Below are positions 25,947-34,951 of a DNA stretch of 64,000 bases, in pieces. A program made the translations under genes and the position numbers. Numbering within the stretch: position 1 is the stretch's first letter; every line of letters begins with the position of its first letter. The stretch spans positions 3,596,001 through 3,660,000 of the forward strand of contig CBDFHN010000002.1 in assembly GCA_965247735.1 (NCBI GenBank), given 5' to 3'. The notes beneath the pieces are model-generated. The model saw only the letters and a list, made by a program, of their open reading frames with translations, was not told the DNA's origin and searched no databases. Source of the DNA: JAOXRU01 sp965247735. Lineage in GTDB: Bacteria > Bacteroidota > Bacteroidia > Flavobacteriales > Flavobacteriaceae.

Positions 25947-27575
25947 CTAAAGCGCTACTAGTTGTATTGCTTTTTGAAACCACAATACTTCAACTGTATA
26001 TGCTAATCCCGCACTAGATTTAGGATTGCTCTTTTGAGGGTACTTAAACTCTTGTATAACCTCATACCCCTTTAGATGTTGTTTTATTAAGGCTGGAGAA
26101 TGCATGTATATACTTTTGGAAGTATTTAGAACAGAAGGTTTTTTTGAGTTTTCATTCCCATCATAGATATAACAGACTAAATAATTTGTTGCGATATTGT
26201 CAATAGCAGATAAATAAGCTCCTAATTCTTCAATGGGAATCTGGTGTAGATTTAACCAATCAAAAATATTCTGAGCGTTATTAGCTAGTTTTAAATGCTG
26301 TGTTGGTGTTTCGTAAAAGGTATAATCTGGAAATCTTTTTTTTGCCTCTTCTATGGCAACATGTGAGATATCGCTACCTATTAGATGATTTGCATTAAAA
26401 TTTAAATTTTCCAACTGCTTTAGCGTATCTCCTGTTCCACAACCAATAACATAAGTATCTAATTCTTTGTCAAAATCATTTAAAATTTTAACGACATCTT
26501 TTGGGAAAATATGTCCTGTCCAAGGAGTTGTTTCATGAACATTGTTTTCATAAATAGTATCCCACGATTTTTTTTCATTATGTAGGTTTACATAAGGCTG
26601 TATCCAAGAAGATCTCTTTGGATTTGCTCCCTTATTCATAGCTTTAAATACCGGGATGTCATTAACAGAAGTAAATGTCACTGGATAACTCTTTAATGCA
26701 TCTTGTAATGCTTTACTTAGTGGTATGGATGCAGTAAAATTTATATCCTCACTTAATTTTTTAACATCATAACAATGTGGATAAAGGGTCATCTCCCAGC
26801 CATTTTCACAGGCTTCATTGTAGTCGATAGCTTCAATTGTAAGCTCTTTCCCCAATAACTTTCCTATCGTTAAATAATACTCTTTTACGCTATATACTGT
26901 TGGGTTTAACGTATTGTATGCTTGGTTATAACATTTAGTATTGTTTGCAACCCTTGTTACGATCTCTGCAAGATCTTCTGGATGGATATAATTGAAAGTT
27001 ATATTGCCGCCATTAAACAATTTAATTTTTTTGCCTTCTTCAATTTTATCTAAAAGTAACGGATCTCTATTGTTTAATGGTAAACATCCTATTAGAGAGT
27101 CAACCCCTAAAATGTGATATGGTCTTAATATGGTAATATCTATTTCTTTTTGTGTTAGCCAAAAGTCTTCAATTTCTAATTTTGAATCTACATATCCACC
27201 ATATGTGCCTAATGGAATACTATCATTTAACTCGGAAATGGGTGCAGTATATACATGTTCTCTATCATAAACAAGCGTAGTGCTTAGTATAATAATATGA
27301 GACGTTTTGTGTTTGAATAATGATAATGTTTGTTGTGCATCTATGATATTGTATTCAATAATATCATAAACAAAATCAAAATTGGGCATGGCTTTTATTT
27401 GTAAAGCATAATCGTCACTATGCTTATCTAAAAGTAAGTGTGTTAAATTATCGTCTTCTATTTCGCTTTCTTTATTTGAGATTACAAAAACGTTATATCC
27501 TTTGGCTAGAGAAGTTTTAAGCATGGCTGTTCCCAGAATTCCTGTGCCTCCAATGAGTAATATTTTCTTTTTCAT
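25947..27575 (-). CDS. Fusion: NAD(P)-dependent epimerase/reductase + SAM methyltransferase
   Basis: The 542-residue protein has two domains. Residues 1 to about 310 form an extended SDR/epimerase (GGTGILGTAMLKTSLAKGYN; NAD-binding GGTGILG at 9-15; later TYGGYVDSKLEIEDFW, where the usual YxxxK is GGYVDSK-like; ITFNYIHPEDLAEIV). From about 345 a TPMT-like class I methyltransferase begins (SWDTIYENNVHETTPWTG, YVIGCGTGDTLKQL, IGSDISHVAIEEAKKRFP). Such joins are uncommon. It is the first gene of the leftward cassette, 87 bp upstream of the DAHP synthase gene. The substrate is unknown; a sequential reduction and methylation is suggested. Confidence 0.82.
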   Translation of the reverse strand: MKKKILLIGGTGILGTAMLKTSLAKGYNVFVISNKESEIEDDNLTHLLLDKHSDDYALQIKAMPNFDFVYDIIEYNIIDAQQTLSLFKHKTSHIIILSTTLVYDREHVYTAPISELNDSIPLGTYGGYVDSKLEIEDFWLTQKEIDITILRPYHILGVDSLIGCLPLNNRDPLLLDKIEEGKKIKLFNGGNITFNYIHPEDLAEIVTRVANNTKCYNQAYNTLNPTVYSVKEYYLTIGKLLGKELTIEAIDYNEACENGWEMTLYPHCYDVKKLSEDINFTASIPLSKALQDALKSYPVTFTSVNDIPVFKAMNKGANPKRSSWIQPYVNLHNEKKSWDTIYENNVHETTPWTGHIFPKDVVKILNDFDKELDTYVIGCGTGDTLKQLENLNFNANHLIGSDISHVAIEEAKKRFPDYTFYETPTQHLKLANNAQNIFDWLNLHQIPIEELGAYLSAIDNIATNYLVCYIYDGNENSKKPSVLNTSKSIYMHSPALIKQHLKGYEVIQEFKYPQKSNPKSSAGLAYTVEVLWFQKAIQLVAL

Positions 27576-27843
27576 GGTTAGTTATATCACTATTAGTGAA
27601 TTGCTAATATATGTAAATTAACTCAAAAGAATTAAATAGACTCAATTTTTAACTATTTATTGCTATATATTGTATTTTTATACAAATATGATAGGTTTTG
27701 TAATATTTTTAGTTTTATTTCTGCGATATTGTTGGTTAAATGGAAAAATGTTTTACGTAATTTTTCATGACAACTAATAAGTTTTATAAATAAGTAAGAA
27801 AATTTGTTGTAAAGTGTGAAGAGTAATATTACACTACCTTAGT

Positions 27844-28002
27844 ATGAAACTTACGATATGTTTTAAAAAACATATTGGCAAAGGCAAAGAAATCGCAATT
27901 GAAGGTAAACTTAGTAATCGTTCTTATGATAGCAAAGAAGGAGAAAAACGATATGTAACAGAAGTTGTTGTTAGCGAAATTTTGATGTTGGGAAATAAGT
28001 AG
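27844..28002 (+). pseudogene. Truncated second copy of the ssb 3' end
   Basis: Bases 27880-28002 match the last 123 nt of ssb (22863-22985) with five differences, four of them synonymous, ending at the same TAG. Weaker similarity runs upstream to about 27850 (AAACTTACGATAT versus AAACCTGCGATAT) but a one-base indel breaks the frame. An open 52-codon frame from the ATG at 27844 would join MKLTICFKKHIG to the SSB C-terminal third, which could not form an OB fold. It is in direct orientation with ssb and on the far side of the three-gene cassette. Confidence 0.88.
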
Positions 28003-28023
28003 TAGTGTTTTAGATAATGGCAA

Positions 28024-28061
28024 TAAAAAAGACCTGATTTTATAGAATCAGATCTTTTTTA
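28024..28061. terminator. Bidirectional terminator between ssb fragment and lipoprotein
   Basis: AAAAAAGAcCTGATTTtataGAATCAGaTCTTTTTT is split as a stem of about 14 bp with one mismatch and flanking A and T runs. It serves the leftward lipoprotein gene ending at 28078 and whatever transcription crosses the ssb fragment. Confidence 0.8.
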
Positions 28062-28077
28062 TAATTGTTATATAGTG

Positions 28078-28608
28078 TTATTCTTTGGTGTAAGAATAAG
28101 TTCCTTTAAGACCTATAGTATTAATTTCATATGCAAGAACTAAATTTTCACTATCCAAAGTAACAATGGTAAAGTTTTGATTAATTTCTTGATCATTAAC
28201 AATAGTTGTGATAATTAGTTTAGAATCATCATCTTCAGAAATTTTATAAGTTGCATCAGTAACTAACTTTAAGTTTTTTCCAGCAGTAATCGTTACTGGA
28301 TCAATAATATTTGGAGAGTAACTTGTAGTTAGCTCTATGTCGTATCCTCCTGATGAAGTTATTTTATTATCGGTAGTAAAGGTGCTTTTTGCAGTAATAT
28401 TTACTGCCTTTCCATCTCCAATTTGTGCTACTTCTGCTCCTTCATAGTCATAAGTTATTCTAGATTGGTAAATGTTTTCAGTCAAAATCCAAGTTCCAAC
28501 AATTGCGTCAGAAGGTATTAGGTCTTCTAATATATCATCAGCATCTTTTGAACACGAGCCTATTACGATAATTGAGAGTAATAGACTTAAAATTTTAATT
28601 TTTTTCAT
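28078..28608 (-). CDS. Lipocalin-like lipoprotein
   Basis: This 176-residue lipoprotein carries its lipobox at VIGSC (Cys19). The mature protein begins with an acidic linker and then IVGTWILTENIYQ, the GTW start typical of Bacteroidota lipocalin-like domains, followed by strands and a closing ENLVLAYEINTIGLKGTYSYTKE. The ligand is unknown. It is isolated and leftward, ends at a strong terminator, and shows no partner gene. Confidence 0.8.
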   Translation of the reverse strand: MKKIKILSLLLSIIVIGSCSKDADDILEDLIPSDAIVGTWILTENIYQSRITYDYEGAEVAQIGDGKAVNITAKSTFTTDNKITSSGGYDIELTTSYSPNIIDPVTITAGKNLKLVTDATYKISEDDDSKLIITTIVNDQEINQNFTIVTLDSENLVLAYEINTIGLKGTYSYTKE

Positions 28609-28745
28609 GGGGTAATAATTGTTATATTTTAAATAAAAAACGAATTTAAACTACAACTATTGTTCATTTTATTTATTTTCGATGAATAACAACTATTTTA
28701 AAGATCGTAGCTATTGTTAAATAGTTGAAATCCTGTATAACGCTC

Positions 28746-29708
28746 TTATGTGATGTCAGCAGTTTCGTTATGTTTTTTATATCCATTTAGATTGTTAACT
28801 CCCCAGTTTTCTAATTCACTTGAAGACCATAATTCAGGAAAAAACACACGTCTTTGGTAACGAGGATGCATATATTTATGCCAATCACTTCCGCCTGTGG
28901 CTTCTACATTAACTTTGCCAGAATCAAGGTATTTTGCAGCAGCATCATAATGGTGCATTACCCAACTTATATTTACGGTATGGTCATAATGACGCATGGC
29001 ATTAATTAACGCTTTGTTTTCTCTATGTTCTTTAGGAAGCTGTTTAAACTTTGTCCATAGATTTACAGTGTTGTATTCTTTCATCCAACTTAGTAATTCT
29101 GTTTTGTATTTTTCTTCAAAATTTAGCATCAGCTTATTTTTTTCTCCTGTTTTATAATCTTTTCCAGCAGCTTGCCAATACATATGTTCAAAAGCATGTA
29201 GATATGGAGTCTCCCTATCGATGTTTTTTCTATACCTAAAATCAATTAAATTGATAAGTTCTGTAGAAGCAATTTCTATCTGTCTATATTGAGCAGATTG
29301 AAATCCACTTGCAGGAGTAAGCGTATCTCTAAATTTCATGTATTGAGAAACCTCCATGCCTTCTCCCATAATGTCGAAAGAATTAGAAAGCAAATCAAAA
29401 TATCGACTGATACGCATCAGGTGCATTTCAAATTTTTGAGGTGAAATATCATCTGTATGTGAAATCTGACTCATTTCCCAAAGTATCATTTTAAAAACCA
29501 ATTCGTTAACTTGATGATACATTATAAAAACCATCTCATCTGGCAATTGTGTACGTTGCGTTTGTAGTCCTAATAAAGCATCTACCTGTATAAAATCCCA
29601 ATATTTCATTGGTTCTGAATATAGTAATCCTGATAGATGTACATCAGGGTTTTGCCCCATGGCGGTATATTTTTTGTCTATGGCTGCTAATAATTCTTCT
29701 CTATTCAT
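28746..29708 (-). CDS. kynA: Tryptophan 2,3-dioxygenase
   Basis: The 320-residue haem protein matches the TDO family: SGLLYSEPMKYWDFIQVDAL and LLGLQTQRTQLPDEMVFIMY at the N-terminus, HQVNELVFKMILWEM (substrate pocket; catalytic/binding His in the EMVFIMYHQVNELVFK stretch), then RFRDTLTPASGFQSAQYRQIE-type signature (KFRDTLTPASGFQSAQYRQIE) and a C-terminal TGGSDWHKY motif. It opens the tryptophan ring to N-formylkynurenine, the first kynurenine-pathway step. The rest of the pathway is not in the window. It is transcribed alone. Confidence 0.93.
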   Translation of the reverse strand: MNREELLAAIDKKYTAMGQNPDVHLSGLLYSEPMKYWDFIQVDALLGLQTQRTQLPDEMVFIMYHQVNELVFKMILWEMSQISHTDDISPQKFEMHLMRISRYFDLLSNSFDIMGEGMEVSQYMKFRDTLTPASGFQSAQYRQIEIASTELINLIDFRYRKNIDRETPYLHAFEHMYWQAAGKDYKTGEKNKLMLNFEEKYKTELLSWMKEYNTVNLWTKFKQLPKEHRENKALINAMRHYDHTVNISWVMHHYDAAAKYLDSGKVNVEATGGSDWHKYMHPRYQRRVFFPELWSSSELENWGVNNLNGYKKHNETADIT

Positions 29709-29979
29709 TTTGTGGAAATTGTAATATGTGTAGTTATAAACCCTAGAATTTGAAGTATATATAACTTCAGTTTCTTTTGTTTAATAAAAGGAGTGTTGTA
29801 TGTAGTATTGGGATATTGGTTTGCTCTTAGGAAAAAGGAGATTTAATATTTATAAAACTAGAGATAGCCTCCATATTTATGGTGCAAGTTTTTAAAGAGA
29901 TAAGAGTATTACACATCATAAAAAACCAATTGTTTTCTGAACAAACGAAGATATCAATTCTGGCTGATATTTAAAAGAG

Positions 29980-32346
29980 ATGTCAGTGGAAATAAAATGG
30001 GGAAGCAAAATATTTCTTAATACCTTTATGGAATATAAGGCAAGGCTAATACAAATGAGTTTATCACCAAAAGAGAAAGCGAGTACATCAGAAAAATTTC
30101 AAGATTTAGAAACAAAAGCACCACCAACTAATAGTGTTGGTTTTGGAGCTATAAAAGCTGTGGTTGGACAGGTGTCTAAATATATGAATACTGGTGATGC
30201 GTTAAAGATAATGGGAAAGATAAACCAGAAAGAAGGTTTTGACTGCCCTGGTTGCGCATGGCCAGATCCAGATGATGAGCGTTCAGCCTTAGGAGAATAT
30301 TGTGAGAATGGACTAAAAGCAATGGCAGAAGAAGCACAGAATAAAATAATAGGCGCTGATTTTTTTGCAAAACATAGTGTTGATGAATTATCAGCAATGT
30401 CAGATTTTGAAATAGGAAAATCTGGTCGTTTGGCTGCTCCAATGTTTTTGGCAGAAGGTGCTAGTCATTATCAGCCAATTTCATGGCAAGCAGCCTTTGA
30501 AAAGGTAGGAAAACATCTAAATGATTTAGATCATCCAGATGAAGCTGTTTTTTATACTTCTGGGAGAACCACCAATGAAGCTGCTTTTTTATACCAGCTT
30601 TTTGTACGTGAATTCGGAACCGCAAATCTTCCCGATTGTTCCAATATGTGCCATGAGGCAAGTGGAAAAGCACTGGGAGAAACATTAGGTATAGGAAAAG
30701 GTTCTGTAACTTTAGATGACTTATACAAGGCTGAGGTAGTTATGGTTATTGGGCAAAATCCAGCAACGAATCACCCAAGAATGCTTACTGCACTTGAAAA
30801 ATGTAAAAAAAACGGTGGTAAAATTATTGCAATCAATCCTTTGCCTGAAGCAGGACTTCTGAAATTTACAAATCCCCAAAGTCCATATAAATTACTTACT
30901 GGTGGAACAAAAATAGCAGATGTTTTTGTGCCTGTCATTATTAATGGCGATGTAGCTTTTATTAAAGCAATTTTGCTAAAACTTTTGGAAAAAGAAGAAA
31001 CTGAAGGCAATGTTTTTGATAAAAGTTTTATTGAAGATCATACCCATGGTTATTCAGATTTTGTATCTGATTTAAAAACTTATGATTTTGATGATTGTGT
31101 TGCAAAATCTGGAGTAGATGAGGCAATTGTTATGGAGGTTGTAGCATTGTTACTTAGCAATGATAAAATTATTATTTGCTGGGCAATGGGATTGACACAG
31201 CATCAAAATGCAGTGGATAATATTAGAGAATTGGTTAATTTGCTGCTTCTAAAAGGAAGTATTGCTAAAGAAGGTGCTGGTACATGTCCTGTACGTGGAC
31301 ATTCTAATGTGCAAGGTGATAGAACTGTTGGTATTTGGGAAGCTGCTCCTCAAGCATTTTTAGATAAAATTGAAGACAAATATGGATTTAAGCCAACATC
31401 AAAACACGGATATTCAGTTATAGATGCTATAAAGGCAATGTATGAGAAGAAAGCTAAAGTATTTTTTGGGCTTGGTGGAAATTTTATTTCTGCAACACCA
31501 GATACCAATTATACTGCTGAAGCATTAGCTAATTGTAATATAACAGTGCATGTAAGTACAAAACTAAATAGATCGCATTTAGTTACCGGAAAAGAAGCGT
31601 TGATATTGCCATGTTTGGGTCGTTCCGAAAAAGATTATCAGAAAACGGGAGAGCAAATACAAAGTGTTGAGAATTCTATGGGTGTGGTTTCTGCAACTAA
31701 AGGAATTTTAGAACCTTGTTCTGATGCGTTATTAAGTGAAGTTGCTGTAGTCTGTAATATTGCTGCTGCAACCCAGAAAGGGAATTCTAAAATTGATTGG
31801 CTAGCTTATATTAACGATTATAGTTTGGTTAGAACAGATATAGAAGAAGTAGTTGCTGGTTTTGATGACTATAATAAACGATTAAAAAATCCATCAGGGT
31901 TTTATTTACCCAATGGGGCTAGAGTAGGGGATTTTAAAACAAGCACCGGGAAGGCTAATTTTTCAATCAACAAATTACCCAATTGGAAGTTGAAAAACGA
32001 TGAATTGATAATGATGACCATACGCAGTCACGATCAGTTTAATACCACCATTTATGGCCTGAATGATCGCTATAGAGGAGTGTATAACGAGCGTAGAGTT
32101 ATTTTTATGAATGCTGAGGATATTGCTGAAAGAGGATTAGAACCGCATCAAGTTGTGCATTTAGAATCAGAATTTAATGGAGTGATACGAAAAGCAACTA
32201 ATTTTAAGATAGTCAGTTATCCAATTCCTAAAAGTTGTTGTGCTACCTATTTTCCAGAAACTAATGTTTTAGTGCCCTTAGATAGTTATGCCCATACCGC
32301 AAAAACACCAGCGTCTAAAAGTGTTGTTATTAGGGTAGTTTCTTAA
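29980..32346 (+). CDS. FdhF/YdeP family molybdopterin oxidoreductase
   Basis: The 788-residue protein matches the YdeP-like branch of formate-dehydrogenase-type enzymes: GFDCPGCAWPDPDDERSA (a CPGC element in place of the usual Fe-S Cys set), FYTSGRTTNEAAFLYQLF, NLPDCSNMCHEASGKAL, VIGQNPATNHPRM, VRGHSNVQGDRTVG, and a C-terminal MopterinDH domain (MMTIRSHDQFNTTIYGLNDR, ARE-like core). Members bind bis-molybdopterin guanine dinucleotide; the substrate of this branch is unsettled (acid-resistance or formate-related roles have been proposed). The true start may be the Met at 30055 (MSLSPKEK), because residues 1-25 look unlike the family. Confidence 0.88.
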   Translation: MSVEIKWGSKIFLNTFMEYKARLIQMSLSPKEKASTSEKFQDLETKAPPTNSVGFGAIKAVVGQVSKYMNTGDALKIMGKINQKEGFDCPGCAWPDPDDERSALGEYCENGLKAMAEEAQNKIIGADFFAKHSVDELSAMSDFEIGKSGRLAAPMFLAEGASHYQPISWQAAFEKVGKHLNDLDHPDEAVFYTSGRTTNEAAFLYQLFVREFGTANLPDCSNMCHEASGKALGETLGIGKGSVTLDDLYKAEVVMVIGQNPATNHPRMLTALEKCKKNGGKIIAINPLPEAGLLKFTNPQSPYKLLTGGTKIADVFVPVIINGDVAFIKAILLKLLEKEETEGNVFDKSFIEDHTHGYSDFVSDLKTYDFDDCVAKSGVDEAIVMEVVALLLSNDKIIICWAMGLTQHQNAVDNIRELVNLLLLKGSIAKEGAGTCPVRGHSNVQGDRTVGIWEAAPQAFLDKIEDKYGFKPTSKHGYSVIDAIKAMYEKKAKVFFGLGGNFISATPDTNYTAEALANCNITVHVSTKLNRSHLVTGKEALILPCLGRSEKDYQKTGEQIQSVENSMGVVSATKGILEPCSDALLSEVAVVCNIAAATQKGNSKIDWLAYINDYSLVRTDIEEVVAGFDDYNKRLKNPSGFYLPNGARVGDFKTSTGKANFSINKLPNWKLKNDELIMMTIRSHDQFNTTIYGLNDRYRGVYNERRVIFMNAEDIAERGLEPHQVVHLESEFNGVIRKATNFKIVSYPIPKSCCATYFPETNVLVPLDSYAHTAKTPASKSVVIRVVS

Positions 32347-32349
32347 TTT

Positions 32350-32904
32350 TTATCCCAATTCTGATGCCAAAAAAGAATAGTTAGTAGCAGTAGTTTCAAT
32401 ACTACAATTATCTTGATCGTTCATTTGCATATAAGGAATTCCAATAGTATTTAAAAAAGGCGCACTTTTTCCTGGCCCTAATAATGGAGCCATCTTATCA
32501 AATTCTATTTCAAAAACATCTTCCATTATTATTTTTTCACTGGAAGTATAATCAATATTTTTTCCTGAATAGTGTTTTTTAGAGAGCAGTGTTCCTTTAC
32601 AATAGATATCTAAACTCCAGTCGCTAGCATTTTCTTCTTCAAAAAACAAAATAACTGTTTCAAAAATAGTACAGATAGCGTTGAATTTGTTTTCATAACA
32701 ATATTGACCATCTATTGTCCCCGATTCTGGAGGTGCAGTTACCACAATCCAATTGGGTGTATTCTGTTTCTTATGGGCATCTTCAAACCAATATTTTTCC
32801 TTGTCAGGATCTACTATTGAAGCTATTTTTGCTTCGTTAAGATGTTGTTTAACATTGTTTTCAGAAGCTGCTTTTACAATAAAATATTGTGTGTATTCGG
32901 ACAT
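32350..32904 (-). CDS. Unknown protein, immunity-array type (184 aa)
   Basis: The cytoplasmic 184-residue protein is acidic, with beta-rich patterns (WIVVTAPPESGTIDGQYCYE, AICTIFETVILFFEEENASD, MEDVFEIEFDKMAPLLGPGK) and no signal peptide. I do not recognise a family. It lies 3 bp from the convergent oxidoreductase gene and 29 bp after the next immunity-like gene, as the last gene of the leftward array. Size, composition and context fit an immunity protein, as inference only. Confidence 0.7.
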   Translation of the reverse strand: MSEYTQYFIVKAASENNVKQHLNEAKIASIVDPDKEKYWFEDAHKKQNTPNWIVVTAPPESGTIDGQYCYENKFNAICTIFETVILFFEEENASDWSLDIYCKGTLLSKKHYSGKNIDYTSSEKIIMEDVFEIEFDKMAPLLGPGKSAPFLNTIGIPYMQMNDQDNCSIETTATNYSFLASELG

Positions 32905-32933
32905 GGTTGAGTTATTTGGGTATTCGTTATCTT

Positions 32934-33551
32934 TTATTCCAACATTAAAATTAAATCGGTATCACTTGTTGTTGTCCAATCCAGCATGTTCTCTATTAAG
33001 TATTCAATGGTTTCATTGGCATCATCATCAAGACTTTCATTTACAGCGCTTATTTCAAATTCCTTTAACTCCTTATTTAATTGAAGAATTATGTCTTTTT
33101 CTAATAACATACTAGTTATGGCACTAAAGGTATCTTTTGGACTTTCTTCTTCTCGCCAAGGAAATGTAAAAGGGCTATCTTCCCAAAGTTTTGTCATATT
33201 TGGAAGATTCCATTTGGTAAAAGTTGTTCCCATTTCATTCCAATCATTACCAAGAAGCACAATTTCCCCTAATTTTTCACCTTCAATTTCTAAGAGTAAG
33301 TCTAAGACAAGCATATATTCTTGAGTTCTATTTTTATCAAGCTTAGCACTTAGTAATTCCTCTAGAGCAATTTGTAAATTATAAGGACCTGTATCTTCAT
33401 CGGCTACAATTTCTTGTATCAACTCATCAATTTCATCTCTTAATTCTTCATTTGAATCAATTTTTGATCTTAAACTTTGATCATTGTTTTCAATAATTTG
33501 AAATAAATGTTCTTTGTCTAATTTGTATATTTTTAAATATTGTTCTGCCAT
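32934..33551 (-). CDS. Unknown helical acidic protein, immunity-array type (205 aa)
   Basis: The 205-residue protein is rich in Glu/Asp (SNEELRDEIDELIQEIV, EIEGEKLGEIVLLGNDWN) with a helical N-terminal half. No family is recognised. Its start codon is just 5 nt from the end of the conserved two-hairpin element (33556-33655). It is co-directional with the genes on either side. Confidence 0.7.
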   Translation of the reverse strand: MAEQYLKIYKLDKEHLFQIIENNDQSLRSKIDSNEELRDEIDELIQEIVADEDTGPYNLQIALEELLSAKLDKNRTQEYMLVLDLLLEIEGEKLGEIVLLGNDWNEMGTTFTKWNLPNMTKLWEDSPFTFPWREEESPKDTFSAITSMLLEKDIILQLNKELKEFEISAVNESLDDDANETIEYLIENMLDWTTTSDTDLILMLE

Positions 33552-33555
33552 TTTT

Positions 33556-33655
33556 TAATCCCATCAGGGGGTTTAATTGCTCGATGCTTGCATCGAAATG
33601 ATTAAAGTATTATTCCTTTTTCATGCCTCGTGGACTTGCCCCGAGATTATTGATT
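33556..33655 (-). repeat. Two-hairpin intergenic element, copy 1
   Basis: About 100 bp, some 90% identical without gaps to 35475-35575. It holds a near-perfect hairpin (TCGATGC, TT, GCATCGA at 33581-33596, inside a wider TTTAAT...ATTAAA pair) and a second, CTCG...CGAG around a GGACTTGCC loop (33627-33645). On the minus strand it ends about 5 nt before the start codon of the 32934-33551 gene. Confidence 0.85.
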
Positions 33656-33723
33656 CTGTATTGTGATTTGGAAGTTGATAGTGTTTAACTTTGGATAAAT
33701 ACCCGCATTAATTATAACCATTA

Positions 33724-34200
33724 TTAGATGCAGTACCATTTAATTAAGTCATTTTGTTCTTCGCTAAACCATTCATTTCCGTCCTTATAAATAGTTAATG
33801 TTGCATGCAAAGGTTCATAATTACTAAAGTCAAATTGAAAAAAAATAGTCTTCATTTCTCCAAGATGTTTCGATTTTATATTCTCCAATTTATCGGTCTC
33901 AGAGAAATATTCACTCCAATGATTTAATAAGAATGCAGACGAATCATAGATTAGATTATTTTGGTTGCTTTTTTTGGCTTCTACTACAACTTGAAGTCCC
34001 AATTCATAGGGATTTGTTTTACTATAGTTAAAATCATCATCCAATTCGGTCTTTGAAAAACCTCCTGCATCAAATTCATAGACCTCAGGAATATTTTCTA
34101 AGTTCCAAATTAGCTGTTTTTTACTTTCCTTATCTAAATCTGATTTTTTAATAAGTTCAATACTACTTGTTAAAAGAGTATCTATTTCCCACATCGACAT
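33724..34200 (-). CDS. Unknown protein, immunity-array type (158 aa)
   Basis: The 158-residue protein has an N-terminal helical part (IELIKKSDLDKESKKQLIW) and a C-terminal beta part (FQFDFSNYEPLHATLTIYKD, then NEWFSEEQNDLIKWYCI). Family unknown to me. The start could be Met1 or Met3. It is part of the leftward array. Confidence 0.65.
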   Translation of the reverse strand: MSMWEIDTLLTSSIELIKKSDLDKESKKQLIWNLENIPEVYEFDAGGFSKTELDDDFNYSKTNPYELGLQVVVEAKKSNQNNLIYDSSAFLLNHWSEYFSETDKLENIKSKHLGEMKTIFFQFDFSNYEPLHATLTIYKDGNEWFSEEQNDLIKWYCI

Positions 34201-34402
34201 AATTTTAGTTGTTTTTATTGCATTAAACCCTGATATGAACAGAACTAATCTGCTGCTATACCTAAAAATATGACATAGGATAGGTATAAAAAAATCGGAT
34301 TGATGGATGCAGCGAAAGGATTGATAAACGTAATGTACAGAGGGTTTTAACTGATGGGAGGTTTTGCCCCGTTGGACAACCTATTTATTTGCATAAATTT
34401 TT

Positions 34403-34924
34403 CTAGCCTAATATGTTTTCGTGTTTTGTCTTTTTTTTTAGTTTTTCGATGCCTTTTAAAAGTTCTTTCCTGTTTTTTTTCGAGCTCATCCATTTTGGAA
34501 GCCGAGAACCTAAACTTCTATTTTTTATTGCACTATTTTCACGGGTTCTTAATTCTGCTTTAATGTGGTTTTCAATAAAATCCAAATGTTTATAGTTGTA
34601 TGCCCATAAAAGACCAGCTGACATTTCTTTTTGAAGTCATAGTGGAAGCTTAAAATAGGGATCCATATTTGCTCCTAAAACCAGATTCCGAATTTCATAT
34701 TTAATGCCGTTAGATTCAGAAGTCCATTTGTCTTTTGGCGTTTCAGAAAGGTATTTATTCATGCCACATTTTGGGCAAACCAGTTTGACTTCTTTTTCGT
34801 TTTTCTCTTTTAAAAATCCATTAGATGTTACAATTGCCTGATTCTTGCAATTAGGACAAACAACAAAAATAGTATTTAGGAATTCGTAAAGTGTTTTTTC
34901 ATAAGCGTTAAATTTTACTTTCAT
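34403..34924 (-). pseudogene. Zinc-ribbon immunity-like gene broken by one in-frame TGA
   Basis: Reading leftward from 34924 the frame encodes 95 residues (MKVKFNAYEKTLYEFLNTIF, zinc-ribbon CPNC...CPKC, then DPYFKLPL), then TGA at 34639-34637, then LQKE and 73 more residues (MSAGLLWAYNYKHLDFI ...) to the stop at 34403, all in one frame with no other break (174 codons). The intact paralog at 40712-41347 has DPFFGLDLYYQK...ILWVYNLEHL with identical spacing, so the TGA falls in the middle of a conserved segment. A TGG-to-TGA change would explain it. The upper half keeps its CxxC ribbon but lacks the paralog's second one. Confidence 0.85.
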
Positions 34925-34951
34925 ACTGTTTGTTCTCTACTTTTTGTTGTG

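Noticed and set aside
27829..28023. Leftward 64-codon frame over the ssb fragment
   Set aside because: Antisense shadow of the ssb copy, crossing the terminator.
34201..34402. ATACCT...AGGTAT inverted repeat as terminator
   Set aside because: The A-run lies on the wrong side for leftward transcription; stem is only 6 bp.
34637..34639. TGA as selenocysteine or recoded Trp codon
   Set aside because: The paralog has a Tyr at this non-catalytic site and no other gene in the window uses in-frame TGA; nonsense mutation is simpler.
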